Shown: positions 49,103 to 57,758 of the stretch, piece by piece
How the letters are laid out: each line of letters opens with the position of its first letter
How positions within the stretch are numbered: the first letter of the stretch is position 1
NCBI RefSeq assembly: GCF_013410375.1
Contig: NZ_JACCFL010000001.1
Location: forward strand, 2,294,001-2,358,000
Direction: 5' to 3'
Source: Leifsonia shinshuensis
GTDB taxonomy: Bacteria; Actinomycetota; Actinomycetes; Actinomycetales; Microbacteriaceae
Length of the DNA: 64,000 nucleotides
Notes under the pieces: generated by a model
What the model saw: only the letters and a program-made list of their open reading frames with translations
The model's database searches: none
Told to the model about the DNA's origin: nothing
Program-made: the position numbers and the translations under genes

Positions 49103-49948
49103 CTAGGCGAGCCGGCGTGCCAGCTCGACCAGCGTCTCCGTGGTCCCGCCGTCCAGCTTAACGGTGGCCCGCGCGTCGCCCTTGGTCTCGCCGCGGTTCA
49201 CGATGACGATCGGGAGGCGCTTGCGCCGCGCCTCCTCCAGCAGCCGGATGCCCGAGTTCACCACCAGCGAGGAGCCCGCGATGACGAGCGCGTCGGCTCC
49301 GCGCACGAGGGCGCTCGCCTCCCGGTACTTCTCCGCCGGGATGAACTCGCCGAAGAACACCACGTCGGGCTTCAGCTGTCCGCCGCAGACCGTGCAGTCG
49401 GGCACGATGAAGGAGTCGACGTCGGTGACGATCGCGTCGCCGTCCGGCGCGATCTCCACCGCGCCCTCGGCCTCCAGCCACGGGTTCGCCTCGTCGATGC
49501 GCGCCGTGATCGCCTCGCGCGCGAAGATCTGTCCGCAGACCAGGCAGACCACCCGGTCCATCGAGCCGTGCAGGTCGACCACCCGGCGGCTTCCCGCCTG
49601 CTTGTGCAGGCCGTCGACGTTCTGCGTGATGACGCCGTTCGCCGCGCCCGCCGCCTCCAGTGCCGCGAGGGCGCGGTGGCCGGCGTTCGGGTGCGCCGCG
49701 GCGAAACGGCGGTAGCCGAGGTGGCTCCCGGCCCAGTACCGCCTGCGGTAGCGGTCATCGGCGAGGAACTGCTGGAACGTCATCGGCGTGCGCTTCGGCG
49801 CGCCCTCGCCGCGATAGTCGGGGATGCCGGAGTCCGTGGAGACGCCCGCGCCGGTGAGCACCGCGAACGCGCGCCCGGCGAGCAGCCCCTCGACCTCGTC
49901 GATGCCGCGCGAGAGCTCGGGCGAGAGCTCGGTCGTCAGCGTGGTCAC
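49103..49948 (-). CDS. Sir2-family NAD-dependent protein deacylase
   Basis: This 281-residue sirtuin uses NAD to remove acyl groups from protein lysines. Motifs are VLTGAGVSTDSGIPDYRG, ITQNVDGLHKQAG, the catalytic DLHGS and the zinc ribbon CLVC ... CTVC. VVFFGEFIP and IAGSSLVVNSG complete the NAD pocket. It resembles the class II (SIRT4-like) type. The GTG at 49948 is chosen because GGAGG lies 5 nt upstream; an earlier GTG at 49954 overlaps that ribosome-binding site. Confidence 0.92.
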   Translation of the reverse strand: MTTLTTELSPELSRGIDEVEGLLAGRAFAVLTGAGVSTDSGIPDYRGEGAPKRTPMTFQQFLADDRYRRRYWAGSHLGYRRFAAAHPNAGHRALAALEAAGAANGVITQNVDGLHKQAGSRRVVDLHGSMDRVVCLVCGQIFAREAITARIDEANPWLEAEGAVEIAPDGDAIVTDVDSFIVPDCTVCGGQLKPDVVFFGEFIPAEKYREASALVRGADALVIAGSSLVVNSGIRLLEEARRKRLPIVIVNRGETKGDARATVKLDGGTTETLVELARRLA

Positions 49949-50029
49949 AGGCACCTCCCGGTCGGTCCTTCACGAAGTCTAAACCGGCCGCTTTTCGAGT
50001 TTGTTTCCGGCTACTGGCAATCTGGACGG

Positions 50030-50836
50030 GTGCAGATCCATCGCGTGACCGACCTGACCGCCGACGGCCTCGCCGACTACTCCCGCCTGACCGATGTCGC
50101 GCTGCGGCGGGTGACCGAGCCGGAGGGCGGCCTCTACATCGCGGAGTCGACCAAGGTCATCACGCGCGCGCTCGCGGCAGGCCACCGGCCGCGGTCGGTG
50201 CTGCTGCAGGAGCAGTGGCTGGACGACGTCGCGCCGCTGCTGACGGACTTCCCCGACGTGCCGGTGTTCGTGGGGGAGTCCGCGCTGCTGGAGCAGCTGA
50301 CCGGCTACCACCTCCACCGCGGGGCGCTGGCCGCGATGCACCGGCCGGAGCTGCCCGACCCGCGCGCGCTGCTCGCGGGCGCGCGCCGGGTCGTCGTGCT
50401 GGAGGACATCGTCGACCACACGAACGTCGGCGCGATCTTCCGCAGCGTCGCGGGGCTCGGCGCGGACGCCGTGCTGGTGAGCCCGCGCTGCGCCGACCCG
50501 CTGTACCGGCGCAGTGTCCGGGTGAGCATGGGGACGGTCCTGCAGGTGCCGTGGACGCGCATCCCCGAATGGGACGAGGCGGGGCCGCTGCTGCACGAGG
50601 CCGGGTTCGAGATCGCGGCCCTGGCGCTCGCGGACGACGCGGTGGGGCTCGACGAGTACGCCGCCCGCGCGCCGGAGCGCGCGGCGCTCGTGTTCGGCTC
50701 GGAGGGCGACGGGCTCAGCCGCCGCGCGCTGGCGGCCGCGGACACGGTGGTGACCATCCCGATGCTGCACGGGGTGGACTCGCTGAATGTGGCGTCCGCG
50801 AGCGCCGTGGTGCTGTGGGCGATGCGGGTGCGGTGA
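50030..50836 (+). CDS. TrmH/SpoU-family RNA 2'-O-methyltransferase
   Basis: This 268-residue SPOUT methyltransferase has an N-terminal substrate-binding domain (GGLYIAESTKVITRALAAGHRPRSVLL). The three SpoU motifs follow: VLEDIVDHTNVGAIFRSVAGLGADAVLVSP, ALVFGSEGDGLS and VTIPMLHGVDSLNVASASAVVLW. The target could be rRNA or tRNA. The GTG at 50030 gives a start without a ribosome-binding site; an imperfect -10 (CAATCT) lies 6 nt upstream. Confidence 0.9.
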   Translation: MQIHRVTDLTADGLADYSRLTDVALRRVTEPEGGLYIAESTKVITRALAAGHRPRSVLLQEQWLDDVAPLLTDFPDVPVFVGESALLEQLTGYHLHRGALAAMHRPELPDPRALLAGARRVVVLEDIVDHTNVGAIFRSVAGLGADAVLVSPRCADPLYRRSVRVSMGTVLQVPWTRIPEWDEAGPLLHEAGFEIAALALADDAVGLDEYAARAPERAALVFGSEGDGLSRRALAAADTVVTIPMLHGVDSLNVASASAVVLWAMRVR

Positions 50837-50894
50837 GGGGTTCCGCATCCGCGGGCGCTGGCGCGTTCTCAGCGGATGCCTCAGTGGGCACCCC

Positions 50895-50900
50895 TAGAAT
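50895..50900 (+). promoter_or_regulatory. -10 element (TAGAAT) of D,D-carboxypeptidase gene
   Basis: TAGAAT ends 6 nt before the GTG at 50907; leaderless type. Confidence 0.55.
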
Positions 50901-50906
50901 CCGAGG

Positions 50907-52166
50907 GTGCCCCAGCAAGTCCTCGCCGATCCGCCGCGCAGTCTGAACCGCAAGCAGGTCTACCGCCGCCGCCGGATCGTCGTCTTCGGGGTCGGCGGCG
51001 TGCTGCTGCTCGCCGTGCTCTACGTGTTCGCCTCGATCGTCACACCGGTGCCGGCCACCGCCGCGGTCACCGAGCCGCAGAAGCCGCTCACGCAGGCCGC
51101 CGCCCAGCTGAACTGGCCGGGCTACGGATCGGCGGCGATCACCGCTCCGGACTATCCCGGCGCGACCGAGTACCACGGCAGCGACGCGAGCATGCCGATT
51201 GCCAGCATGACCAAGACGATCACGGCGCTGGTCGTCCTTCAGGCCAAGCCGCTGGACGGCAACGCCGACGGCCCGTCGATCTCGTTCACCCAGAAGGACG
51301 TCGACATCTGGCACGAGGTGGTCGCCGACGGCGGCTCGTGGGCGCCCGTCCAGGCGGGCACGTCGATGACCGAGAAGCAGGCGCTCACCGCGATGCTGCT
51401 GCCGTCCGCGAACAACTACGCGATCTCGCTGGCGAACTGGGCCTACGGGTCCACCGGCGCCTACCTCAAGGCGGCGAACGGATGGCTCAAGGACAAGGGC
51501 TTCACCGGCACGAAGGTGGTCACCCCGGACGGCCTCGACCCCGGCAACGTGAGCACGACGAAGGACCTGATCGGCCTCGGCAAGCTCGTGCTCGCCTCGC
51601 CCGCGCTCTCGGCGATCGTGTCGCAGAAGTCGGCCACTCTCCCGGGAGCGGGCGCGCAGGACAACACGAACGCGCTGCTCGGCGTGGACGGCGTCGACGG
51701 GATCAAGACCGGCAACACCGACCAGGCGGGATTCTGCCTGCTCTTCTCGGCGCAGGTGCCGGTCGGCACGGAGAAGGTGCGCGTCCTCGGCGTCGTGCTG
51801 GGCGCCCCCGACCATGACACGCTGTGGGCCGGCGTCTCCGGGCTGCTGACGAGCATGCAGGCGGGCTTCCATGAGGTGACGGCCGCCACGAGCGGCGAGG
51901 TCTTCGGGTCGTACACGACCAAGTGGGGCGCGGCCTCCAACGTAGTGGCGACCTCGGGCCAGAGCTTCGTGGTGTGGTCGGACACACCGGTCACGGTCGA
52001 CCTGACCACGCAGCGGCTGCAGTCCGGGTTCAAGGGCGACATCGTCGGCCGGATCAGCTTCACGGTGAACGGCGACACCAAGACAGTGGACCTGGCCCTC
52101 GCGAAGGACGTGCCAGACCCGGGGTTCGGGTGGCGGCTGGCGCATCCGGGGGGACTGGGGACCTGA
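50907..52166 (+). CDS. D-alanyl-D-alanine carboxypeptidase (S11 penicillin-binding type)
   Basis: This 419-residue membrane-anchored serine peptidase probably trims the terminal D-Ala of peptidoglycan stem peptides. An Arg-rich N-terminus and one TM helix (VVFGVGGVLLLAVLYVFASIV, about 25-45) place the catalytic domain outside the cell. Active-site motifs are S100-M-T-K103, S167-A-N169 and K267-T-G269. A C-terminal beta domain follows. The GTG start fits the leaderless promoter. Two envelope-type acyltransferases follow downstream. Confidence 0.92.
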   Translation: MPQQVLADPPRSLNRKQVYRRRRIVVFGVGGVLLLAVLYVFASIVTPVPATAAVTEPQKPLTQAAAQLNWPGYGSAAITAPDYPGATEYHGSDASMPIASMTKTITALVVLQAKPLDGNADGPSISFTQKDVDIWHEVVADGGSWAPVQAGTSMTEKQALTAMLLPSANNYAISLANWAYGSTGAYLKAANGWLKDKGFTGTKVVTPDGLDPGNVSTTKDLIGLGKLVLASPALSAIVSQKSATLPGAGAQDNTNALLGVDGVDGIKTGNTDQAGFCLLFSAQVPVGTEKVRVLGVVLGAPDHDTLWAGVSGLLTSMQAGFHEVTAATSGEVFGSYTTKWGAASNVVATSGQSFVVWSDTPVTVDLTTQRLQSGFKGDIVGRISFTVNGDTKTVDLALAKDVPDPGFGWRLAHPGGLGT

Positions 52167-52168
52167 TC

Positions 52169-52201
52169 CCCGCAACTGCGGGCCCGCGCTGACCGCGCGG
52201 G
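52169..52201 (+). terminator. Tandem hairpins after the carboxypeptidase gene
   Basis: CCCGCA/TGCGGG (52169-52182) and CCCGCG/CGCGGG (52183-52201) form two adjacent 6-bp stems starting 3 nt after the stop. Confidence 0.5.
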
Positions 52202-52290
52202 TGAGACTCGGGGTGAGGCGGCATCCGGCGATCCCGCGCGACCACGCGGCTTCGTGATCGCCACCGGTGGGATGGCGGCGCGCCTCCCCT

Positions 52291-52296
52291 TAGCGT
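52291..52296 (+). promoter_or_regulatory. -10 element (TAGCGT) of first acyltransferase gene
   Basis: TAGCGT lies 38 nt before the ATG at 52335, giving a leader of about 32 nt. Confidence 0.4.
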
Positions 52297-52334
52297 GATG
52301 AGGTTCACCCACACCCGCTGAGGCCCCACATCAC

Positions 52335-54545
52335 ATGACGTCTGACACCCAGCCCTTCACGCGCGCCGAATCCCGCGGCCGCCGCTCCACCACCACGACG
52401 AACCGCCCGGCGACCCCGCCCACCGTCAAGCGGCTCGACCTCCAGGGCCTGCGTGCCCTCGCCGTCGGCCTGGTGATCCTCAACCACGCCTTCGAGTGGC
52501 CCGCCGGCGGTTTCATCGGCGTCGACATCTTCTTCGTCATCTCGGGCTTCCTGATGACGTCGCTGCTCTACCGGGAGTACGAGCGCTCGGGGACGATCCG
52601 GTTCCTGGCGTTCTACCGCCGCCGCATCCGCCGACTCATCCCGGCCTCCGCGACGGTGATCGCGGTGACGATCGCCGGCGCCTTCGCGCTGTTCGGGCCC
52701 GGACGATTCCTCTCGACGGTATGGGACGGCGTCGCGGCGCTGTTCTTCGTGTCCAACTGGCGGTTCGCGGCGGTGTCGACGGACTACTTCGCACAGGGCG
52801 CTCAGACGTCGCCGCTGCAGCACTACTGGTCGCTCAGCCTGGAGGAACAGTACTACCTGGTCTGGCCGGTCGCGGTGCTCGTGCTGGCGCTGCTCGCGGC
52901 GGGGCGGCATCGCCCGCGCGTGCTGGCCGCCGCGCTGTGCCTCGTGATCACGGCCGGCCTGTTCGTCGTGTCGCTGCAGCTCACCCTGACGGACAGCGCG
53001 ACCGCCTACTTCATCACCCCGGCACGCCTGTGGGAGCTCTCGGTCGGCTCGACGGTGGCGCTCTGCATGCCGCTGTTCGACCGGCTGCCTGCCGTGTGGC
53101 GGCCTTTCCTCATGCTTGCCTCGCTGGCGGGGATGGTGGTCGCGTCGGTCATCACGCCGTCGGGAGCCGGCTTCCCTGCGCCGTGGGCGCTGGTCGCGGT
53201 CGTGAGCGCGGCGGTGTTCATCGCGTTCCCGTGGCAGCCGCAGCGCACGTGGCTGAACCCGCTCGCCAACCCGGTGTTCACGCACGTGGGGGACATCTCG
53301 TACTCGCTGTACCTGTGGCACTTCCCGGCGCTGATCCTCATCACGGAGGCGTTCCGCGGGCTGCCGGGGGAGAAGACGGCTCTGCCCGCGGTGGTGTCGA
53401 TCGTGGTCGCGTTCGGGCTGTCGGAGGTGACGTACCGGTTCGTGGAGGAGACGGTGCGGAAGTCGGCGTGGCTGGAGCCGAAGAAGACGCGACGACGGCC
53501 GGCTCGAGGGTCGAAGGCGAAGGCCATCGCGCTCGGATCGCTGGCAACGGCGACATCTGCGCTTCTGCTGCTCGCATTCACGACGGACGACCGGACACCG
53601 AGCCTCGAAGGCGCGGCTGGGAAGAAGACCCCACCCGCGGGGAACGCACTTGAGAGCCAGGGCGATCGCACCTCCCTGGACGCGCTCTCCAGCGCAATCA
53701 CGACGGCGCTCTCGGAGAAGAGCTGGCCGGAGCTCGATCCGAGCATGGACAGAGTGGTCGCCCAGTACCAGTTCGAACCGGAAACGCACGCGTGCGCCAG
53801 CCCTTCATATCCCGGGGTGGAGCGGTGCACATGGGGTGCGGCGGACGCGGCCCATTCGATGGCCATTGTCGGCGACTCGATGTCGGTCGCGTACGTCGCG
53901 ATGCTTCGGACGATCGCCGAAGGCTCAGAGGGGCGGCTCCGATTCACGGCCCTCGGGCAGTACAGCTGCCCGTTCATCGATCTTCGGACCAACAGTCTCA
54001 ACCCGGAGTTCGCCGATGCCTGCCCTGCACGCAAAGAACTCGCCGTCGAGAGTCTCGCCAGCGTGAGACCGGACGTGCTCTTCGTCGCGAACGGGGTCGT
54101 CCCGTACGTCGACCTCGACAGCGGAAAGGAGATCACGGCGTCGGAGTACCAACAGGCCCTGCAGCGGTCCGTCGAACGAGTCGCTGGCGAGGTCGGTAGA
54201 GTCGTGGTCCTGGCGCCGCCGCCACCTGGCGACGATATCCGGGAGTGCTACTCTCCGCGGACTTCCCCGGCCGGCTGTGTGAGCACTGTCTCCGCGCGGT
54301 GGAAGACCTTCGCGAGCTCGGGCGCCCGGGCAGTGGAGGGCGTCGGCGGCGTGCACATCGACACCCGCCCGCTGTTCTGCGTCTCCAATCGATGCCCGGC
54401 GTTCGCCGACGGGATCCCCGTGAAGTTCGACGCCACCCATCTCACCGAGGCGTACTCACGTCACATCGCTCCGGCTTTCGTCGCCTTGCTCGCCGAGGCG
54501 GGCGTGACCCTCGATGGCGACGGCGTACCGGCCGCGACGTCGTGA
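52335..54545 (+). CDS. Acyltransferase-3/SGNH fusion protein, copy 1
   Basis: This 736-residue membrane O-acyltransferase belongs to the OafA/YrhL type. Residues 33-380 form a ten-TM acyltransferase-3 domain with LDLQGLRALAVGLVILNHAFEWPAGGF (conserved His near 51), FYRRRIRRLIPA and SLSLEEQYYLVWP. A further TM near 405 leads to a C-terminal extracytoplasmic SGNH domain with block I GDS at 513-515 and block V D699-x-x-H702. Such proteins acetylate cell-wall or surface glycans, the SGNH domain passing the acyl group to the sugar outside the cell. A close paralog follows 97 nt downstream. Confidence 0.93.
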   Translation: MTSDTQPFTRAESRGRRSTTTTNRPATPPTVKRLDLQGLRALAVGLVILNHAFEWPAGGFIGVDIFFVISGFLMTSLLYREYERSGTIRFLAFYRRRIRRLIPASATVIAVTIAGAFALFGPGRFLSTVWDGVAALFFVSNWRFAAVSTDYFAQGAQTSPLQHYWSLSLEEQYYLVWPVAVLVLALLAAGRHRPRVLAAALCLVITAGLFVVSLQLTLTDSATAYFITPARLWELSVGSTVALCMPLFDRLPAVWRPFLMLASLAGMVVASVITPSGAGFPAPWALVAVVSAAVFIAFPWQPQRTWLNPLANPVFTHVGDISYSLYLWHFPALILITEAFRGLPGEKTALPAVVSIVVAFGLSEVTYRFVEETVRKSAWLEPKKTRRRPARGSKAKAIALGSLATATSALLLLAFTTDDRTPSLEGAAGKKTPPAGNALESQGDRTSLDALSSAITTALSEKSWPELDPSMDRVVAQYQFEPETHACASPSYPGVERCTWGAADAAHSMAIVGDSMSVAYVAMLRTIAEGSEGRLRFTALGQYSCPFIDLRTNSLNPEFADACPARKELAVESLASVRPDVLFVANGVVPYVDLDSGKEITASEYQQALQRSVERVAGEVGRVVVLAPPPPGDDIRECYSPRTSPAGCVSTVSARWKTFASSGARAVEGVGGVHIDTRPLFCVSNRCPAFADGIPVKFDATHLTEAYSRHIAPAFVALLAEAGVTLDGDGVPAATS

Positions 54546-54642
54546 CGCCCCTGGGGACGGCGCGGGCCTGGCAGACCCACCGAACGCGCGCGGCGCCGCA
54601 CCGTCAAATCACGCAGGCAGCCGAACAGAAGGGCAGCGAGCA

Positions 54643-56877
54643 ATGAGCGACTCGTCACGAAGGAGCGCACGCAGCACAGGGCCTGACGGACGCAGATCCG
54701 GCGCCTCCGGCGCCCGCTTCGGACAACCCGGCCCCGCGCCTACGAAATTCCGCCTCGACCTTCAGGGCCTGCGTGCCCTCGCGGTCGGACTCGTCGTCCT
54801 CAACCACGCCTTCGAGTGGCCCGCCGGCGGGTTCGTCGGCGTCGACATCTTCTTCGTCATCTCCGGGTTCCTGATGACCTCCGTGCTGCACCGCGAGTAC
54901 GAGCGGACCGGGCGCATCCGGTTCCTCGCGTTCTACCGCCGGCGCATCCGGCGCCTGATCCCCGCTTCGGTCGCGGTGCTCGTCGCCACGGTGGTAGGTG
55001 CGTGGGCGCTATTCACCACAGGCCGTTTCGTGTCCACCGCGTGGGACGCCCTTGCGTCGCTGTTCTTCGTCTCCAACTGGCGGTTCGCGGCCGTTCAGAC
55101 CGACTACTTCGCCCAGGGCGCCCAGACCTCCCCGCTGCAGCACTACTGGTCGCTCAGCCTGGAGGAGCAGTACTACCTGGTCTGGCCGGCGGCGATCCTC
55201 CTCATCGCCCTCGTCGTCGCGCGCGGGCGGAGGCCGCGTGTGCTGGCTGCGCTGATCACCTTCGCGATCACGGTCGCCCTCTTCATACTGTCCCTGCAAC
55301 TCACCCAGGCCGACAGCGCAACGGCCTACTTCATCACGCCGGCCCGGCTGTGGGAGCTCTCGGTCGGCGCGGCGGTGGCGCTCTGCATGCCGTGGTTCTC
55401 GAAGCTCCCGGCGGCGCTCCGTCCGGCCATCGCCCTGCTCGCACTGGCGGGCATGGTCCTCGCGAGCGCGATCACCCCCTCCGGTGCCGGCTTCCCGGCT
55501 CCGTGGGCGGCGCTCGCCGTGCTCAGCACTGCGGCGTTCATCGCTTTCCCCTGGCAGCCGAAGCGCTCGTGGCTCAATCCGCTGGACAACCCGGTCCTGA
55601 GCTACATCGGCGACATCTCGTACTCGCTGTACCTCTGGCACTTCCCCGCGCTGATCCTGGTCACGGAGCTCGCGCGCGGGACGTCCGTCTATGGGACGCC
55701 CCTTCCTGCGATGGAGTCCATCGCGCTCTCCATTGTGCTGGCGGCGCTGTCGTACCGCTTCATCGAGGAGCCCGTGCGTCGGTCCTCCTGGTTGGAGCCG
55801 CAGACGCGGCGACGGCGGCGGACCGCGCAGGGTTCCCGGGCGAAAGCCATCGCGCTGGGAACGGTGGCGGCGGTGACGGCCGGCGCGCTGGTACTCGCTT
55901 TCACGGTGGACCGGAACGCGACGCGTCCCGAAGCGTCGGCCGGCAAGACCGCATCCCCGGCTCCGGACGACGTGCTGGACGGTGGCGGCGACCGGGCAGC
56001 CCTCGAATCGCTCTCCGCCGGGATCAAGACGGCCCTCGGCGAGAAGAGCTGGCCTGAGCTGAACCCGAGCATGGACAGCGTCGTCGCCGGCTACGAGCAC
56101 GACCCGGCGACCCACGCGTGCGCCATCGCCAAGTACCCGGGCGTCGAGTCCTGCACCTGGGGTGCCGCGGATGCGCCGCACTCGATGGCCATCGTCGGCG
56201 ACTCCACGTCGGTCGCCTACGTCGCCATGCTCCGGGCGCTCGCCGAGGTGTCTGGAGGACAACTCCGGTTCACCGCGCTCGGGATGTACAGCTGCCCGTT
56301 CGTCGACCTCCCGACGAGCAGTGCCGACCCGGCGCTTCAAGCCGCATGTCCGGCACGCAAGGAACTCGAGATCGCCAACCTCGCCACGCTGAGACCGGAG
56401 GTGCTGTTCGTCACGAACGCGCCGGCGCCGTACAAGAACACCGAGACGGGTAAGGAGATCAGCGTCGCCGAGTATCAGGCGGGGCTCAAGCGCTCGATCG
56501 AGCACGTGGCGTCGAATGTCGGGAAGGTGGTCTTCCTCGCTGCACCGCCCTCCGACAAGGACGTACGCGAGTGCTATTCGCCGCGCACCTCACCGGCGGA
56601 ATGCGTCACAACGGTGCCCGATCGGTGGAAGACGTTCGGCGCGGCGGATGCGAAGACGGCTGCCGCGTTCGACGGCGTCCGCATCGACTCGAGGCCGCTC
56701 TTCTGCGTATCCGATCGCTGCCCGGCGTTCGCGGACGGCATCCCTATCAAGTTCGACAGCACGCACATTACGGACGAATACGGCCGGCACATCGCCCCGG
56801 CAGTGGTGGCTCTTCTCGCTGAGAGCGGGGTCTCCCTGACGGGAGGCGAAGCAACGGAGCCGCCGCCGGCGTCGTGA
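54643..56877 (+). CDS. Acyltransferase-3/SGNH fusion protein, copy 2
   Basis: This 744-residue paralog of the preceding protein has the same architecture: a Ser/Gly-rich N-terminus, a multi-TM acyltransferase-3 domain (LDLQGLRALAVGLVVLNHAFEWPAGGF) and a C-terminal SGNH domain with GDS at 519-521 and D705-x-x-H708. Long stretches are identical to copy 1 in the membrane domain, while the N-terminal tails and linkers differ. The ATG at 54643 follows GAAGGG by about 10 nt; an in-frame upstream start would add 43 residues with no counterpart in copy 1. Both copies look intact. Confidence 0.93.
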   Translation: MSDSSRRSARSTGPDGRRSGASGARFGQPGPAPTKFRLDLQGLRALAVGLVVLNHAFEWPAGGFVGVDIFFVISGFLMTSVLHREYERTGRIRFLAFYRRRIRRLIPASVAVLVATVVGAWALFTTGRFVSTAWDALASLFFVSNWRFAAVQTDYFAQGAQTSPLQHYWSLSLEEQYYLVWPAAILLIALVVARGRRPRVLAALITFAITVALFILSLQLTQADSATAYFITPARLWELSVGAAVALCMPWFSKLPAALRPAIALLALAGMVLASAITPSGAGFPAPWAALAVLSTAAFIAFPWQPKRSWLNPLDNPVLSYIGDISYSLYLWHFPALILVTELARGTSVYGTPLPAMESIALSIVLAALSYRFIEEPVRRSSWLEPQTRRRRRTAQGSRAKAIALGTVAAVTAGALVLAFTVDRNATRPEASAGKTASPAPDDVLDGGGDRAALESLSAGIKTALGEKSWPELNPSMDSVVAGYEHDPATHACAIAKYPGVESCTWGAADAPHSMAIVGDSTSVAYVAMLRALAEVSGGQLRFTALGMYSCPFVDLPTSSADPALQAACPARKELEIANLATLRPEVLFVTNAPAPYKNTETGKEISVAEYQAGLKRSIEHVASNVGKVVFLAAPPSDKDVRECYSPRTSPAECVTTVPDRWKTFGAADAKTAAAFDGVRIDSRPLFCVSDRCPAFADGIPIKFDSTHITDEYGRHIAPAVVALLAESGVSLTGGEATEPPPAS

Positions 56878-56895
56878 CGACGGCGTGCTCGGCCC

Positions 56896-57690
56896 TCAGT
56901 CCTCCTCCATCTCGATCACGAACGGCCCCGCCTGCGGCCGCTTCGGCAGCACGTGATCGCCCGACGACTGGTGCCGGATCCGCCGCAGCACCCACGGCAC
57001 CAGGTACTCCCGCGCCCACGACAGGTCCTCCGCCCGGGCCTGCCGCCAGGTCCGCGCGGGCAGCGGCTCGGGCTCCAGCGGCTGGAGGTCGTTCTCGACG
57101 TTCAGGGCCGCCAGGACCATGCGAGCGACCGTGTGGTGGCCGAGCGGCGCCAAGTGGAGGCGGTCCGGCGCCCACATCCGGACGTCCTGGATCTCGGTGA
57201 GCGACCACTGGTCCGCCACGATCGCGTCGTACTTCGCGGCCACCGCCCGCACGTTCTCGTTGTAGATCGCCACCTTGCCGCGGATGCCGCGGAAGACGGG
57301 GGAGAAGCCGACGTCCACGCCGGTGAAGACCACCACCGTCGCGCCGTCGGCGCTGAGCCGGCCCACCGCCTCGTCGAACAGGGCGGCGATCACATCGGGG
57401 TCGGTGCCGGGGCGGATCACGTCGTTGCCGCCCGCCGAGATCGTGATGAGGTCGGGGTGGAGGGCGACCGCCGCGTCCACCTGCTCGTCCAGGATCTGCT
57501 TGATGAGCTTGCCGCGCACGGCCAGGTTCGCGTACGCGAAGTCGTCGGTCTTGCTGCTCAGCACCTCCGCAACACGGTCGGCCCAGCCGCGGTGGCCGCC
57601 CGGGCTGAGCGGCTCCGGGTCACCGATGCCCTCGGTGAACGAGTCGCCGAGCGCGACGTAACGGGACCACGGATGCTGAGCTTCGACCAT
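56896..57690 (-). CDS. SGNH/GDSL-family hydrolase
   Basis: This 264-residue SGNH hydrolase has block I VALGDSFTEGIGDP near the N-terminus, block III ISAGGNDVIRPG and block V DRLHLAPLGHH, giving the Ser-Asp-His triad. There is no signal peptide, so it acts in the cytosol; the substrate ester is unknown. A basic C-terminal region (VPWVLRRIRHQSSGDHVLPKRPQ) extends past the catalytic domain. The ATG at 57690 has GGTGGA upstream. It is divergent from the helicase gene. Confidence 0.9.
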   Translation of the reverse strand: MVEAQHPWSRYVALGDSFTEGIGDPEPLSPGGHRGWADRVAEVLSSKTDDFAYANLAVRGKLIKQILDEQVDAAVALHPDLITISAGGNDVIRPGTDPDVIAALFDEAVGRLSADGATVVVFTGVDVGFSPVFRGIRGKVAIYNENVRAVAAKYDAIVADQWSLTEIQDVRMWAPDRLHLAPLGHHTVARMVLAALNVENDLQPLEPEPLPARTWRQARAEDLSWAREYLVPWVLRRIRHQSSGDHVLPKRPQAGPFVIEMEED

Positions 57691-57727
57691 TCCACCATTC
57701 TGCCTCGCGCCGCCGACCCGACGACGA

Positions 57728-57750
57728 TTGTCAGGAGGCTCGGGTAGATT
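57728..57750 (+). promoter_or_regulatory. RecA-NDp/PafBC-like promoter of the SF2 helicase
   Basis: TTGTCAGGA (57728-57736), eight bases, then TAGATT (57745-57750) match TTGTCRGTG-N8-TAnnnT at 7 of 9 box positions with exact spacing. The -10 ends 8 nt before the GTG at 57759. Confidence 0.55.
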
Positions 57751-57758
57751 CGATCCAA

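Noticed and set aside
50878..50900. TCAGTG with 8-nt spacing to TAGAAT at the D,D-carboxypeptidase gene
   Set aside because: The right half of the RecA-NDp box is present, but the TTG half is missing and the gene has no link to DNA damage; probably chance.
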